A program made the translations under genes and the position numbers. Below are positions 23,201 to 36,873 of a DNA stretch of 64,000 bases, piece after piece. Source of the DNA: Trematomus loennbergii (lineage: Eukaryota > Chordata > Actinopteri > Perciformes > Nototheniidae); NCBI GenBank assembly GCA_012861695.1, contig JAAOOA010000116.1, positions 25,948,970 through 26,012,969 on the forward strand, in the 5' to 3' direction. Position 1 is the first letter of the stretch, and every line of letters starts with the position of its first letter. Under the pieces are notes generated by a model. The model saw only the letters and a program-made list of their open reading frames with translations, searched no databases and had not been told where the DNA came from.

Positions 23201-24823
23201 GTCTGTGCATTACAGGCAATCATCATTTCCTTAAAATATATTAAATACACTGCTGTGTCCTACTTAGAGCTACACTGGTATCTGTGTCTTTAATCTGAGC
23301 ATAGAGATGGACAGCAAGAGGGGATAATACATCAGGAGTGGTGTGAGGAGTTTCTGTGGACGTTGGAGTGCATCTTATCCACTGTAAAAACCTGCCACAT
23401 TAGTTATCCATTTTCACTTTAAACTATTTAAACAAGGTCTGTATGCACTGTTATGTTGCTGGCTTCAACAGCCAGTCCTATGACCAACGATTAAAACAAA
23501 AAAGGACCATGGTATAACATTTTATTCTTTTATGCTAATATGTAGACAAGGAAGATGCCAAGATCAGCAAGAGACGCTGAATGTGTTGGATGTCAACTGT
23601 CTTCTGACTGTTTACTGCAAGTGTTGAGATTTTCCCGACTACAGTCTCCATTCCCTATAGTCGCCTTTCAAGTCCGTACAGTTAAGGGTATTACACTGGG
23701 CTGGAGCCACACAAGGACGATAACGCAAACGGACCGAAATCGATATCAAAGTCTTCCGTCCACACGCAATAGGCACCAGAAACATGTCCGTTCACACGAG
23801 ACCGCTCAAAAGCGCTGGAGATGCTGTAGTACATATGCCGGGCCTGTAAGTGGCGCTGTACTCCTGACAAAAGCAGCGAAGAAGACTTCCCGCGCATTGT
23901 TGCCATGGTTGCCCTTCTGTTTATTCTCCGCTGTGGATGCTCTGGCTCTTTTTCTCCCTCCCCGAGGCAAGCGTTTGCTCCTGCTGTAAATCTCTCCGGT
24001 TAGTCCACCAGCAGATGAAAACACCCACCTCTTCCAAGGGACGAGGAGACCGTGCGGCAGAGTTTCAGTTAGATTTTTTTTCGCCGGTCAACATGTCCGT
24101 TAAAGTTTAAATCTTCCGGACAAAATTAGAAAAGTGCTGGTCAAAGGTCTTCTTTGTTATTTATTGAGCTTTAAAACAAATTGATAACGACTCTATATCA
24201 TAATATAAGAATAAAAAACGGAGCCTCTCTTTTCCTCCCCCTCTTCTGACAGCCCAGCAGCTGATCTCTGAGCAGGAGAGGTGGGAGAGGCGGGGCTATT
24301 GCTTCAACGTTATCAGGAAATGATCGTATAGGCGTAAACACAGAGCGTTTGCCCCCCCAGAGCATTTCGTTCGCAGATCTACCCACCTTGGGACCCGTTA
24401 TCGTTATCGTTTTATGCGTTTCCATGTCGGCCTTGTGTGGCCGAACCGTCTATATGATAGAGAACTGTAGCAGATATGACCGTTATCGTCCTCGTGTGGC
24501 TGGGGCTTTGGAAAATTGGTTAAAAGAACACATACAAGACATTTTAATCACTTCTCATACTGTGTGTTGTCCTTAACGCACAGCAACCACAAGGTGTCCT
24601 CATCAGTCTTCCAATGACTGTTCCCACATCACTGGCTCAAAATCTCCCTCAGTTTTTGTTCATATGCCATATATTTATGGCACAGTGATGTATGTGTGGT
24701 CTTAATTGAGACAATGCCAATGTGTGCAAGCACATGTAAAATGCCATACTTTATAAGTTAATTCATATTGGAGGAAAAAAAAATCTGGTCCTTTACACTT
24801 TAACTGTACTGCTACCACTTCTT

Positions 24824-24855
<32 letters not shown>

Positions 24856-27800
24856 AATAATAAATTATATTTATACTAAACATTCGAAAGAAGTCAAAAA
24901 GATGTTTACAACATCATACATTAAGAGAAATAACTTTATTCTCTGCATTTGCGCTGCATTGGAAACATTGACATTTGTTTTTGTTTTTAATGTGGTAAAT
25001 CAATCAATGAAAAATAATCATTAAAAACAAGACACATGGGTTGGCGGGGACAAAAATACTTGATGATGCCATTTTGTCATACGATGTTTCCCGGTGAAAA
25101 CTTCACTTATTTGATAATGTGAAATATTTTGGGAAAGGATGTGCACGGATATTCTAGATGCTAATAACAGTATTTCTTAAGATTCGGGCATGAACAATTT
25201 TATTCACAATCAATCGTTTATCAAATGAGTTGGCAATTAATATTGTGTCAACTGACCATTAGTAAACTAAGGTTGCAGCTCTAATGTTTACTTCTAGTAT
25301 AATGATGACATGTATGAATCTTTCCAACCACTCAGTTTGACTCCACAGGGAACAGTGACGATTTTTCCTTCATAAAAAACTCTCTGACGTAAAGTGATTC
25401 TAAATTGCAACATAGGAAGTGTAGCTTTAAGGACTGTTTATGTCCTTTAGTGAATGGAAAGCCAATAAACAAGTTTATTGTTCGGTGACGTAGTTCACAA
25501 TAACTAACACACATACCAAAGCAATGCATTATATTCCACAATGTACAATTGTATTGACAGCATTTATCATCAACCTAAACACCAGTCATTATTTATCATT
25601 GGAAGTATATTTAGGTTGCATGATTTTAGGCCAGTTTTGTTTGGTTACTTGTAATCACCTTCGCCCTGGGTTGCAGACTTTTCACAATAAGATTAATTAG
25701 CTGTGGAACTATTTAGGAATTACATATTTCCATCCCTTATGCTCTTTCCCACCGCAGCTAAGCGTAACTGTCAGGTGCTCCGAACACAAACATTACTGAC
25801 TGTTAACTCTGATTATGACGCCTGAGTAAGTTGCTGAACACAGCTGCACACTTAACCCCAGATTCGGTTTCAGCTGCAGCCACAGGAGTGGTGTGGTGTG
25901 GGTCACACAGGGGCCAAACGACCACCTTATAACTTTCATAGAAATCAGGTTGGATGTGATCAGACTCAGAAGAAGCTAGTGAACCTTTTTTGTGCAATCA
26001 GCACTCTGTTGCCCCTATCCCTTATCTCCAACTCTGCTATTTGTACTGTGTCGTGTTTCACAGCTTCTTGAAAAAACGTTTACAGGAGTGATCCATTTAC
26101 ATGCGCTAAATTGCGTATTTAATAGCCGAGACATGCCCTGCAACAGAGTGCATGCTTTTAGAAATCAACACCCGCGAAATATATTCAATGGTGGACAGAA
26201 GCTAACTCCTGGGGGTCAATATTCTCTGTAATGCTTAGGAAAATAATTATGACCTTAAATAATAACTTTATTTCTAAAATGTATTTTCAGTAAAAGAGTT
26301 ACAAAGTGTTGTCTATGCATAAAACAGAGCAAAGATGGGAAAAGATACAAAGTGTCAGGAAGCAAATCGAGAACTACAGGTGCAATGTCAAATATTTATA
26401 TAAAAACAATAAAATGAATTCAAACCAACAGTCATAAAAGTAAAAAAAGAAATACAAAATCAGCGGAATGAAATGCAGCTGTATACAAGTGGTTTATGAG
26501 GAGTGATTTAACATGGGGTACGAAAAAATAAATGTCAACATATATTAAACACATAAATGAAATAAATAAGTAAAAACCTTCATTTGCCCCCGAACAAAAG
26601 CAGAGGGCACAGTTGTAATGTTTAACACTTCTGTATATTAATATTTGTATCCACACCAATATTTCTACTGCTGTATAGTGTTCAAAGTTTAAATAATACA
26701 ACAGTTCTTGTTGATATGAAATAAAAGCATGGTTTATTTCATGTTTGTTTAAAGCCATTAATTTTCACTTGAAAAACATTGTCTTTACCATGTCTTTAAT
26801 GTTCCCTGCCCTACATTTTTGACATGCTCTGATAAGGCTTCTGTTCATGCTGGTGTTTGTGTCTCTTGCTGAAGCTCATGACTGAAACAAAATGTATGCT
26901 CTGCAGGTATGTGTGCTGCTGCAGTTACTATCTTGACGGGTGTTTATAATGTGTGATCCGCCTGATGTGGACTTATGGAGGTTGACTGGTGTCATATTGT
27001 TTGCAGGTGGTGGTTTGGCAGAAGGCCAAGGTGGCCGATCACAGAAGTGCCCTTGTTGCTACACTGGGGGCCAGCACCGTTGCAAACCTGCTCCCTTGCC
27101 ACCATCGCCAAGAGCAACCAGAGGTCAGTTAAGGGCAAATATGCAGAGGTCAGAGAGAAATATAGCGAATACATTTTGTTAAAGTTTTCTTTGGCTGCAA
27201 TGCAAATTTGACATAAGCTACAAAAATAATTTCACATTTTTGATAAGTCAGTTTGATATATATTTCCCCCACAAAATAACCATTTATATATCAGGAAGTC
27301 ACCCTCATGTATCCTTGATTTCATGATATTTCTTGCATACCTCTACGGGGAATGAAGAATCCTTGATGAACAAAAAAAAAACGATGTCAAAATATCTGCT
27401 TACAAACTTTTAAAGAACTCTTGCAGTATAATCTAAGAGTGAGTAAGAGTGAACACAGAGTGAGGAATTTATATAAAAATGATCATTTCGGAGGTGAAAT
27501 GTTCCTTAAATCTGTCTGACTGTCTTATGGTCAAAGTCACCTTTGTTATTCATAAGAAAAGGGTGGCGTGAATGTGAAGAGAGTACTTGGAGTGCAATGC
27601 ACTCTGACACAGGCACATTGCACGGCTGAGCTGACCACATCACCCCAATTCTGGCCTCACTGCACTGGCTTCCAATTCGGTTCCGAATTGATTTTAAACT
27701 CCTTTTATTTGTTTTTAAATGGACTGACTCCGGCTTATTTAGCAGAACTCCTCCAGCGCTACACCCCAGCCAGAGCTTTAAGGTCTGCTGACCAGCTGTT

Positions 27801-30800
27801 GCTGATAGTGCCCAAGACCAGGCTCAAAACCCGAGGGCACCGAGCCTTCGCAGCAGCTGGCCCTAGGCTCTGGAACACTCTGCCCCTCCATGTGAGGTCG
27901 GCCCAGACCCTAGGGGTTTTTAAATCTACACTTAAGACTCACTTCTTCTCTCTGGCCTTCTAGTCAGAGCGGAGCACGACTCCCTGACATTTCCCTGTAT
28001 GTGATTTTTATTTTTGCTGTTTGTTGTCTTCTGTTTGCTATTGTAGTAAAGTGTTTTTATTGCATGTACAGCACTTTGGCTCGACCAAAAATCGTTTTAA
28101 AAATGTGCTATATAAATAAAATTTGATTTGATTTGGCACAAAGCCGTAAACTGCCCCCCCCACACACCTCCACTACACTACTTGCACTCTTTGCTCTCAC
28201 ACTGAGGCTCCCATGCCCCTTTGCCCTTCATTGTTTGGCAATTATGGTAGTTCATCATAATACACAAACTTGCCCCCTTAAAAAAGCTAATTTTTCAAAT
28301 CTTAATCTTAATATAACTGTCAATATTACATCTAATGTCTAGTTAAGATTGATACATTTCGCAGAGCAAATGTGTGCATGCACGTTATACCTGACCGTGA
28401 GCTCATCATGAACGCCTGGTCTGCAGCCAGCACATGTGGTCAGTTGGTGGCTGGCCAACTGTTCCCTTGCCCTTTTCTCTTGAGTTCTTTTCTGATGAAA
28501 AGTGAGAGATTTGTGTTAGCTAAGCTTTGCTGCGCTCGTCATAATCAAATTATTGTCGAGCAGTAACTTTCTGCTTGGTCACGGTAGATGTCATGTGGCT
28601 CGTACCTGCTGCCAGGCTGCCAGCTAATCCACTCTGACAGATATGGAGCAGCCCTTTTCACCCTGTTCCTCTCTCATTTTTCTCTTTGTTGTTATTATGC
28701 TGCTGCACCTCTGTGCCCAGTTATGAGAACGACCTTTCACCTCTTCCTCCTACTCCCTGTAGCAATGAAAGAGAACTTTTGTCCTCTTTGTCCCCAACAC
28801 CAAAGCTTAGTGATCAAGGGAACCAGGTTGACAATTTCACCAGGGCCTCGCTCCGGGAGAATCTTAAGAGCCGTTCTACTGCAGAACAAAATGTGACACT
28901 CGTTTTTGGCAGCATGACTTCACATAGCCACGGTCCTTTGGGGCCAGAGGTGCCGTTCGTGCTCTCATAAAGTGACCCTAATGAGCAGAAATAGAGAGAA
29001 GCACATGTGCCCCGACCTGAAACAGCAGTTCATTTATTAACTTCATTGGCGTGCGTTGCTGCTAATAATGAGCCCCAGGCAATGTGGAAAAAAGGCATAG
29101 CTATGCCGCTTGCAATCTGTAGAGCATTAATAGCCTTCCATAATTTCTTACTAGCTTACATTCAGGATGATGATGATTCAGTTTTAGGTGCAATTGTTCA
29201 GTTTAATTTGGTTAATCAATTTCAGCTCATGAAGAGTGGCTCTGGCAGGATTCTAGGTGAAACGTGATCATATACGACTTGCCTGAAAGTTGATACACTT
29301 GAGAGGAAATTACAAACTGCTTGAGAACAAGTTTAATATTAGTCTTTGTATTGTCCTTCTGTCAACTGCACAACTTTTGTCCTGGTTTGACTGTTTATGA
29401 AGCATATAGTATATCATATTCCAAAATATGGATTACAAGGCAACTTCAATCAAACAAATACACAGTTTAACTATCTTCCTCATTTACACAAAATTCAAAC
29501 TTATAAGGCAAAACAAAAATGAAATAATTATTTTGACTATAGTTAAGACATCTCAGTGTTTAGTCAGGATTCTATTTGGAAACCATTTCAATTTTTTATA
29601 GGCAACACATCAACACCAGATTTGAATAAAACCCTGTAGTTTAATGAAAGAAGTGATCATGAATTTTTCTTTCAAAAAACTTTTTCTAGCAATTATATGA
29701 AATAACCTCTTGATCCGACATTTAGAAATAGGTACATTTTAACCCAATGTCAACAAAAATGTAAATTAGTTGATGGGATGAGTGCAGTGAGCTTCTCTGG
29801 GATTTTAGATTTACTACTCGTCCTCTTTATGCCGTGACAGTGTATGTTGGTATGCCATTCTTGCTGCTGGGTGCTGACTTGCATGCGCACAAGCAGAATT
29901 AATGGCTTCCTTCCCAGCTGTGCGGCTGTGCTGTCAGCAGAATGGATCAACCGTGCCGTTCTAATTGAAAATGTAATGATGATAAAGTTATAATGTTAGT
30001 TTTTAATAATGTCAAGGTTCCTTACTGGAAAGTCTGTATATGAAACCGACTTTGTGATTGATCATACTTTTTTTTTTTTTTTCAGATTGTTTTAGAGGGC
30101 TTTTTTCCAAAGCCTGGAGCAGATTACTCCTCTACAAGCTCCTCTAACCCGGACAAAACATTTATATACGTCAACAACCGGCCTGTCCACCACAAAGATA
30201 TAATGAAGGTAATCATTTTAGATAACTCATACAAAACAATCCATACAAAGAATATTATTTTGTTTCTAATACCATTCTTTTATGTTTATTTAAAAAAACC
30301 TCTGCATCTCCTCGTTGGATTGTGTGATGGATCGTCAGTTGTTGCGTCAACACTACACCGCTCAGTATCCAGATGACTCAGCGCGAAACCGTTATCCCAC
30401 TGTCATGCTTAAGATTACAGTTCCACCAAACTCAGTCGATGTCAATCTGACACCGGACAAGACCCAGGTTCTTCTTCAAAACAAGGTAGCTATGGATTTC
30501 AGTATGTTTGGATAGAATTAGGTCAGAGTTCAATTCACTCATGATAAAGTAGGAATGGGGCTGTATAATATTTTATTGCAGATCACAGTAAAAATCACTT
30601 GCAATAACATTAGATGAGATGTGGTAAATTATTGGAATAATCGTGAATATCGTTACGAGTGAAAAAGCTTTCTAGCTTGCTATCATGGTAGAGAAATGTT
30701 AAACATAGTCTTATATTTAAAATACAGTCTTTATCATGTAAAAAAAACAGACTCACGTAATGTTGCTATTTATGTTGTTCTCCGCAAGCGGACTGAATGT

Positions 30801-33800
30801 ATTATGTTGACCTTATTTATGACTGTTGGTGTTCCATCTGCGTAGAAATGTTTGTTCCTTGATGAACATGTTTTGGTGCCATTTTATTATTTTTTTACGC
30901 TCTGTGATCCATTTGAAATGTAGGAGGCTGTGCTGACCGCAGTGGAGGTGTTTCTAGTTTCTCTCTATGGCTATCGGTGTAATGATGCCCCAACAGCGAA
31001 ACAGCTCGCCTATCACACATCCTCCACACCGTCCAGTCCTTCGCAGACTGAGGCTTTACAACCGGACAATGAACAGAGTGTAGAGAGGGATGACAGTCTC
31101 ACCAAGCTACAGAAGACCTACCTCAAAGATGCACCTAAACACATTGACACAGTTCCGTTGAGCACTGAAGCTTCACTGGACCGCCCAACCTCAAACGGCA
31201 GCTCTTCATCCTCCATAGCCGAGGACTGGATTGTAAACCAGTTCCCAGCTAGGTTCGACTCCAGCTTTTCTCTCTATGATGATGAAACAGCCCAGACTAC
31301 AAGCAAGTCCCCTGAGAGACTTGAAGACATTGCTGTGTCAGGTGCAGACACGAGAAACGATGAGATATCTGCCGAAAACTGGAGCCGAGGGGCGGCTTTG
31401 ATCGACCCTGTATCAGGTGAACCCCTGCAGCCCGTCAGCATCCACCAACCTTTAAAGAACAATCATTCAGACTCGGATAAGGCCAAGAGTCATGGCAGCC
31501 CAAACAAAAAGATGCTCAATGCCATAACGGAGAAGCGGGCCGCTCTGACGGCCTACGACCTGATCAGCAACCGCGCCATGAGGGCACCACTGACCCCCGC
31601 CGCCCTGTTCGAGAAGGAGGCCAGGGCAGACGTCCTCAGGGAGAAACCTACAGCCAGCCTGCAGGATATCAGCGTCACAGTTCAGGAGAGGTGGAAAAAT
31701 CTGAGGGAGGAAGACCGTAAGAAGTGAGTTTCCAGACCTTCACCTTTCCAAGCAGTTGTTTCCATTTCTTGTTATTTGCAAGGCAGAGCAAGGGGGGAAA
31801 GTCTGACCTGTCATTTGCATGTGTAAAAGCCCAGTCTGGAAATGTTGTTGATACGAGCTGTATTTTTTATTTCCAGACAACCGCATCTAATAGGGCTAGG
31901 GTAGATGACATTTTCCGCAGTATGGCATATATCACTAGTCGTGAAATGTCTTCTATTTCCAAAGTATTAAGAATCATAAGAATAAGATTATTAAACCGAG
32001 TGAATGTGTGTTTGTTTCCTAAACCTACAATGATCCCTGAACAGAGACATCCATAGAGACACTAGATTTAAGAGACATTAGCTAATATAAACTAAATATT
32101 CCCTTTTTTTATACATGATATTTCATTTCTAATTTAAAAAGCACAACATTAGTATAATATCTAAATGTCCTGTTCCCAGGTTCCAGTTCATTTTGTATTT
32201 CAAAGCTCAACTATGCTTACTTTACAAGTGGTATGAGGAGTGACACATAGTTGACTAGTCACAAACAGATTAGGCACAGAACAGATGGAGGTAACGAGTG
32301 TTTGTGTTTGACCCTTGCTCACTCAGGGTCAAGTGATTTACAATGATTAAGGTATGACGGGAATGGAGTTTGATAAGCAAACAAAAAAATAAAACAATGA
32401 TCAGATAAATATGTATTTTTGTAAGTATAGTGTCATTATCAAGGCTCATGATCTGCGTTTGCTTCCGTCTGACAGCTAAGTATACAAAACATTCACAAAC
32501 TGGTGCCATTCGCAGGTCAAATAGCATAGCACAGCGCGCATTCCATGCTTAAGGTTCAATCAATTGATTGTCTCAATACTTATAATTTAATAGGAGAGAG
32601 GTGAATCTTGACAGTGTCATCGTTATTTGTTGATACAGTCCAGATGCCATGTCAGTAAAAGAAAGCACAAACTGTGCTTCCTACTGATCTCTATCCACTC
32701 AGCTACTCTGTAAGTTGCATCATGGAACAACACCGTTATACCGCGCTGAACGCGCTTCAACCTAATTATGTTACTGCATACCAATTTAAAGTAATTGCAA
32801 AGTTGGAAAATGTGCATCAGCACTAGTTGGGGCCTTATGTAAGCTATCGAAGAGTGTATGGAAAAAGACATCTGTTTAGAATCCTGGCTCGACGTACGGC
32901 TGTCTTAAACATGAAATAAGATGTGGCAAGGACTTTGCTCCTTTCATCGCCACTGTTAAGTGGCTGACCACTTCTAGGAATTACACTTGCACGAGTTCAC
33001 GAAACAGGTTCTTAGAATAATGGGGTGCTGAAGTGTAAGTTCTAATGCTGAACATATGAAAATCCACGGAAACATGAGTCAGAATACTGATTTGCTGAGG
33101 AAAGCTCTCTATTAAGAACAAGGTAAAAGATTATATTTATAAATATATTCCTTTATAAATTGTAGACATCAACAGATGGCTCCTTAACAGCTTTGCTAAA
33201 CTGTAGAAAATAAATGTAATAATAACTTATCAACAGGAACAAAATTGTATGTATAGTCAGAAAGATTCGGAATGTTATGATTGAAAACTCAAATGGTTAG
33301 TGAATAAATGATTGTATTTTTTTGTTTTGTTTAATTATATATTACAAGATGTTTAGAACTAGTGTTATGAACCAGGTCAAAAATTCTCCTTCTAATATGT
33401 ATATATTGTATTGTATTGATTTTACGGCAATATCATTTGCCAATTTTCATTTTTAATAGAGCTTGAACGTATCGTAATGCAACTCAACGGAACCTCTAAC
33501 AATGTCAGCTGTCAGCTTTATTATTTACTTTTTAAAATAATGTTTACAGAACTTTGCTGCCTACCGTCTGCTAACAGCTGTGTCCCCCTGCCGATTTTAA
33601 CACAGAATAGTTGTTACAAGTTATGTTTATGTGGTTGCACTTCCATAAAGTTGGTAGCCTAACAAAATAAAGGTAAAATCAAGATCAGTGGCAATGAAGA
33701 AGAAGCGATATCCTGATTTTGTATTATTGGACTTTACTGTATCTGCACTTTAAGGATCCAATGCTGGCTCTTGTCAAAAACGTATTTTCAAGCCCAATCC

Positions 33801-36800
33801 AAGATAACCCCGATGACATCACTAAGGGGTATTTTCTCTCAAACTTTGGAAAAAAGAGCCACAGGAGACATTATTTTACTGTTTTTGCAGATTGAGTAGT
33901 TAACATCAAACCGAACTTCATGTGTGAAATGGGAAGTTCCTTTTATTTAGCTTTTACCTAGAAGCCTGGGTATGTTTTATTATACACATTTCCAAATCAG
34001 TGCATGCTGGGAAGGAAATTGGGATAGATTCCAAATTGGTTCGACACTGGTCTAGGTTTTAGTCTAAAATACTTGGTTGAACTCTGCAGGTATGAGGAGA
34101 AGGCAAAAAAACACCTGGAGCACCATGACCAGAAGACCAGGTTGGCCTCTGCTGAAGGCCCCAGAGACACGAGTGTGAGCAGCCCAAGGGGCCATGCACA
34201 GGGCCACAAACGCAAGGCCCCGCTGTCCAACCAGCAGCTGCTGGATGAGCTCTTCTCTGTACAGCCCCAAAAGAAGATGAGGAGCCCTGCACTGAAGTCC
34301 TCGCAGCCCCTCCCCTGCAGCATAGCTGCCCTTCGGCTGCAGCTCCAGCGCCTTTCATCCCAGAGCAGCACAGTGCCACGGGGCCTCCGTCTTGTAAACC
34401 GGCTGGCCTCTCATAGCGCCTGGGTCATTTTATGTGGTCAGAGGCTCATGTTGTTAAACCCATTTCGGGTGGAGGAAAGCTTGCTGTTTAAGAGACTCCT
34501 TGAGAATAATATACTTCCAGCAGTGAGTCTGCAGAACCCTATACCGTTAGCAGATGGGTAACGTATCACTCACTTCTCACCAGCAAAATGTCAAGCCTGA
34601 GTTGTTTTTTCTAGAAAACTGCAAACTCATCCAATTTCTTTACATACATGTATGTTTCAGACTATTTTTAAGAAAAACAAATCCTGATAAATGTCTATTA
34701 AGGCTTCCCTAATGTGTTTGTTAAACCTCACCTTGTCTCTCTTTATAGAAGTCTCGGGGGGGCTGAATATACTGAGGCTTTGTGCAACATGGAGAAACAA
34801 AGCCCTGAGCTACACGGAGGGGCCCTCTTCTCTGATCCCAGGCTTGTGGCTAATGGCTTTAAAATCCAATTCACTCCAGGTACATTGTAAATAAATGTGG
34901 ACCAAATGCTGCTGTATTAGCAGTCTTATTTGATTGAATATTAATCGTTTCCCACCATCAATATAAGAACAAGCCTTTCTTATAAATCACGCTGTTTAAA
35001 GATCTCATGGATGGCCTAGTTTTATTTACCAAATGTTGGAGCCATTTGTCGTCATTTAATGTCATAGTTCACCAGTCACTTAGAAAAGTCAAACATACAG
35101 TTTCAGGTAACTGGATTACAGGCAATTATTCCTGATTGTCTTGGAAAAACATTTCCATTCCTTTAAAAAGAATGTCCATCATGAAAAATAGCAAATGATG
35201 AATAAGCAAAGTTGTAAATCATGAAAGAACAATACCAACCAATGTAAACCTTGTCTTTACAATAGATAAGGCAAATGTCATAATAACTTTGAAACATTAC
35301 AACCATACATAACATTATGTACATTGACCACAAAATCTTTATGCGCACACATGTATTTTTATCTTAGGGACATAACACTTAGTGATTCAGTTATACTTAC
35401 CAATAATCTGGTACATTTAAACAACCAGTTAAAATATTGCTGCAAGTATAAAATATGCAAATAATTGTTCAGAAGTCATCATTCTCTTTATGAAAGCCAA
35501 ATCCAATTTATTCATGTTTATTCACGGATTGCTCTGCAAAAAACAGTGTATTAAACAAAGTCAAAAGTAAGGTCAACATAAATGATAAATATAACGGACA
35601 AATAAACCAGAGCACCTCCAATTAAACTTGTTTTTGTATAATTGTGACATGTGTTGGTTATTTTTTATTGCTGGAACGGTTCACCTCAGTTGACATTGGC
35701 TCTCTGCCTGACAGAGTGCGCTCACAGTGGGTCGGTACCCCAGTGTGCAGGTGATGAGAACGGTTGCCCTTTGAGATATTCAAAGAATTTTCATTTGGCA
35801 CTGCCAGCCTCGGTGGGTGTGCATGGGAGTGAAGGTAGCGGCACATGTAAGATGGTTTCATAGCACAATCTCTGCTGCATATCTTGTCCATTTCTTATGA
35901 TTATATTACATGTCATATTGTTTATTATCCAGTAATATTGTATTGTGTATAATGTGATCCTGCAGATACTGTCAATTTGTAAATATTTGTATTGCGTTTA
36001 ACATGCTATTTTCCCAATAAGTAAAAGTGTTACTCTTTGCATACATTTTAAAAGGCAAATGTGTCAGACTATGCACAGGCAACACAACCAGCACAGAAAT
36101 ATTTGAGAAATATTTTAATTGCCTCTCCAGGTTTTTTTTCAAGCCATTCTGAGTTCATTTTGCATCCAAAGACGTGTATCGGAAATATAAATCGTTCATG
36201 ATTTGCAGTATTTCCTCATGAAATGAGAAGCTATCATTCTTCTACCCTACAAGACAACTTCCTTCCAGTCTGCTGGGGCTTCTAATAGTCATTTAACACT
36301 CCATTTGGCCCCTCGCTTGTTTAACTTGGTCATCACTCCCACCGTAAACCACAATATTTATTTATTATTCTTTCCTGGAGATAGTAGTGGCGTCTGGAGT
36401 ATATTAATCCTTGTTTTCTGCTTGTTTTGGCCAGGCCTCACCTCAGACGAGAGACATCTGGAAGTGACAGCAATGGCAGACTGCGTGCCTTTCCTCGGTG
36501 TGGAGGACCTCAGGGAGATCCTGACTGCAGTTCTTCACAAGAAGGCTAAGACCGTGCAAGAGTGCCGGCCACTTAAAGTCACAAACTACCTACAAGTAAG
36601 AGATGCTATACATTAATAACAAATGGCATTACTGGTGTTTATGTTATTAAATATCTAAATTGTGACTCACAGGGTGAAGCAGTACGACTTGCCCGTCAGT
36701 TACCTACACATTTATCCAGGGAGGATGTGGAGGAAACTCTCGTAAGGATGGATCAGCAGCTTGGAGAGAGCAGCCGGAGCTGCATCCATGGACGACCGTT

Positions 36801-36873
36801 TCTCCAACATCTATCTGATGTCCCATCTACTGACCAGGAGGCTGAAGCTCTGCTGAAGCCTTTAGAGCTGTAA
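20281..36873 (+). CDS. pms1: PMS1 protein homolog 1 (MutL-family mismatch-repair protein), 12 coding exons
   Basis: Partner of MLH1 in a MutL-type heterodimer. Exons: 20281-20412, 20618-20800, 21615-21715, 22562-22725, 27007-27123, 30086-30208, 30339-30485, 30924-31723, 34090-34557, 34749-34879, 36435-36595, 36673-36873 (stop TAA). The sum is 2728 nt; removing one surplus base in the third exon gives 909 codons, near human length (932). GHKL ATPase motifs are intact: [11 protein letters not shown] (Glu30, Asn31), DNGHGI (Asp56) and [11 protein letters not shown] (residues 90-100). [15 protein letters not shown] ends the MutL N-terminal domain. An HMG box (about residues 542-615: [18 protein letters not shown]...[20 protein letters not shown]) spans the two central exons. 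The C-terminus has [19 protein letters not shown] and CIHGRPF. Oddities: the extra G near 21640-21650, and a GC-AG intron after 21715. AATAAA lies just beyond the stop. Confidence 0.95.
20874..21080. mobile_element. Interspersed repeat fragment in pms1 intron
   Basis: AGTACATTTACATAGTTACAG and CCAAGGGGACAATGCATATAAA followed by A-rich sequence resemble an inverted retroelement tail. Family uncertain. Confidence 0.3.
21092..21267. mobile_element. TTAA-flanked short MITE
   Basis: Left end TTAAAGGGGCCCTTGATGC; right end, reverse-complemented, TTAAAAAGGCTCTATTAGGC. About 176 bp with TTAA on both sides and no coding content. Its right part matches the fragment at 9409-9500. It lies in the pms1 intron before exon 21615. 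Confidence 0.7.
21716..21717 (+). other. GC (non-canonical) 5' splice site of pms1
   Basis: The exon ends GGTCAAG and the intron opens GCAAGA. Joining it to the exon at 22562 (GAACAACAGTG) restores [12 protein letters not shown]. No GT nearby gives the right phase. This fits the rare GC-AG intron class, which usually has a strong AG before the GC, as here. Confidence 0.75.
22336..22473. mobile_element. Short hAT-type MITE
   Basis: Starts CAGTGTTTCCCTAGGTACAG and ends ATGGTAGGGGAAACACTG, imperfect inverted repeats of a hAT family. It is 138 bp long with a G-rich core. TAGTC borders both ends, a possible trace of the target duplication. It lies immediately upstream of the pms1 exon at 22562. 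Confidence 0.65.
23696..24511. mobile_element. Non-autonomous DNA transposon with ~30-bp inverted repeats
   Basis: Left GGGCTGGAGCCACACAAGGA continues CGATAACG. Right CGTTATCGTCCTCGTGTGGC continues TGGGGCTTTGG. These pair as inverted repeats. The interior is GC-richer than the surrounding intron and has ACCGAAATCGATATC and AACGTTATC motifs but no convincing transposase. Flanking duplication not clear, so the superfamily is left open. Confidence 0.65.
24824..24862. repeat. (TAA)n microsatellite
   Basis: An almost uninterrupted run of ATA/TAA trinucleotides with two G substitutions. Confidence 0.9.
27580..28138 (+). mobile_element. 3' end of an L2-like LINE with C-terminal reverse-transcriptase remnant
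   Basis: From about 27640 the sequence encodes LASLHWLPI, then after a frame slip near 27715 [37 protein letters not shown] and [14 protein letters not shown] with a stop at 27961-27963. This is the conserved C-terminal end of fish L2/CR1-clade LINE proteins. It is followed by AGCACTTTGGC...CTATATAAATAAAATTTGAT and a short (TTGAT)n tail at about 28120-28136. The element is 5'-truncated and non-functional. It is inserted in sense orientation in the pms1 intron 27124-30085. Confidence 0.85.
28139..30085. other. pms1 intron, remainder
   Basis: No recognisable gene or repeat after the LINE tail. It ends with a long T-rich tract (30067-30082) that serves as the polypyrimidine tract of the next exon. 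Confidence 0.45.
31724..34089. other. pms1 intron within the HMG-box coding region
   Basis: The intron interrupts the HMG box between AAG-AA and G-TAT (phase 2). I see no gene in it. A stretch at about 33690-33900 (AGCCCAATCCAAGATAACCC...GATGACATCA) resembles a fish transposon fragment, but only weakly. Confidence 0.45.

Larger units (their letters stand above)
22726..27006. other. pms1 intron (4.3 kb)
   Basis: Mostly AT-rich intron. It holds the DNA transposon at 23696-24511 and a (TAA)n microsatellite; the remainder (22726-23695 and 24863-27006) shows nothing I recognise. Small reading frames in it have no family signature. Confidence 0.5.

Noticed and set aside
23555..23989. 144-residue frame in a pms1 intron
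   Set aside because: It runs across the left terminal repeat of the transposon at 23696-24511 and has no domain; composition explains it.
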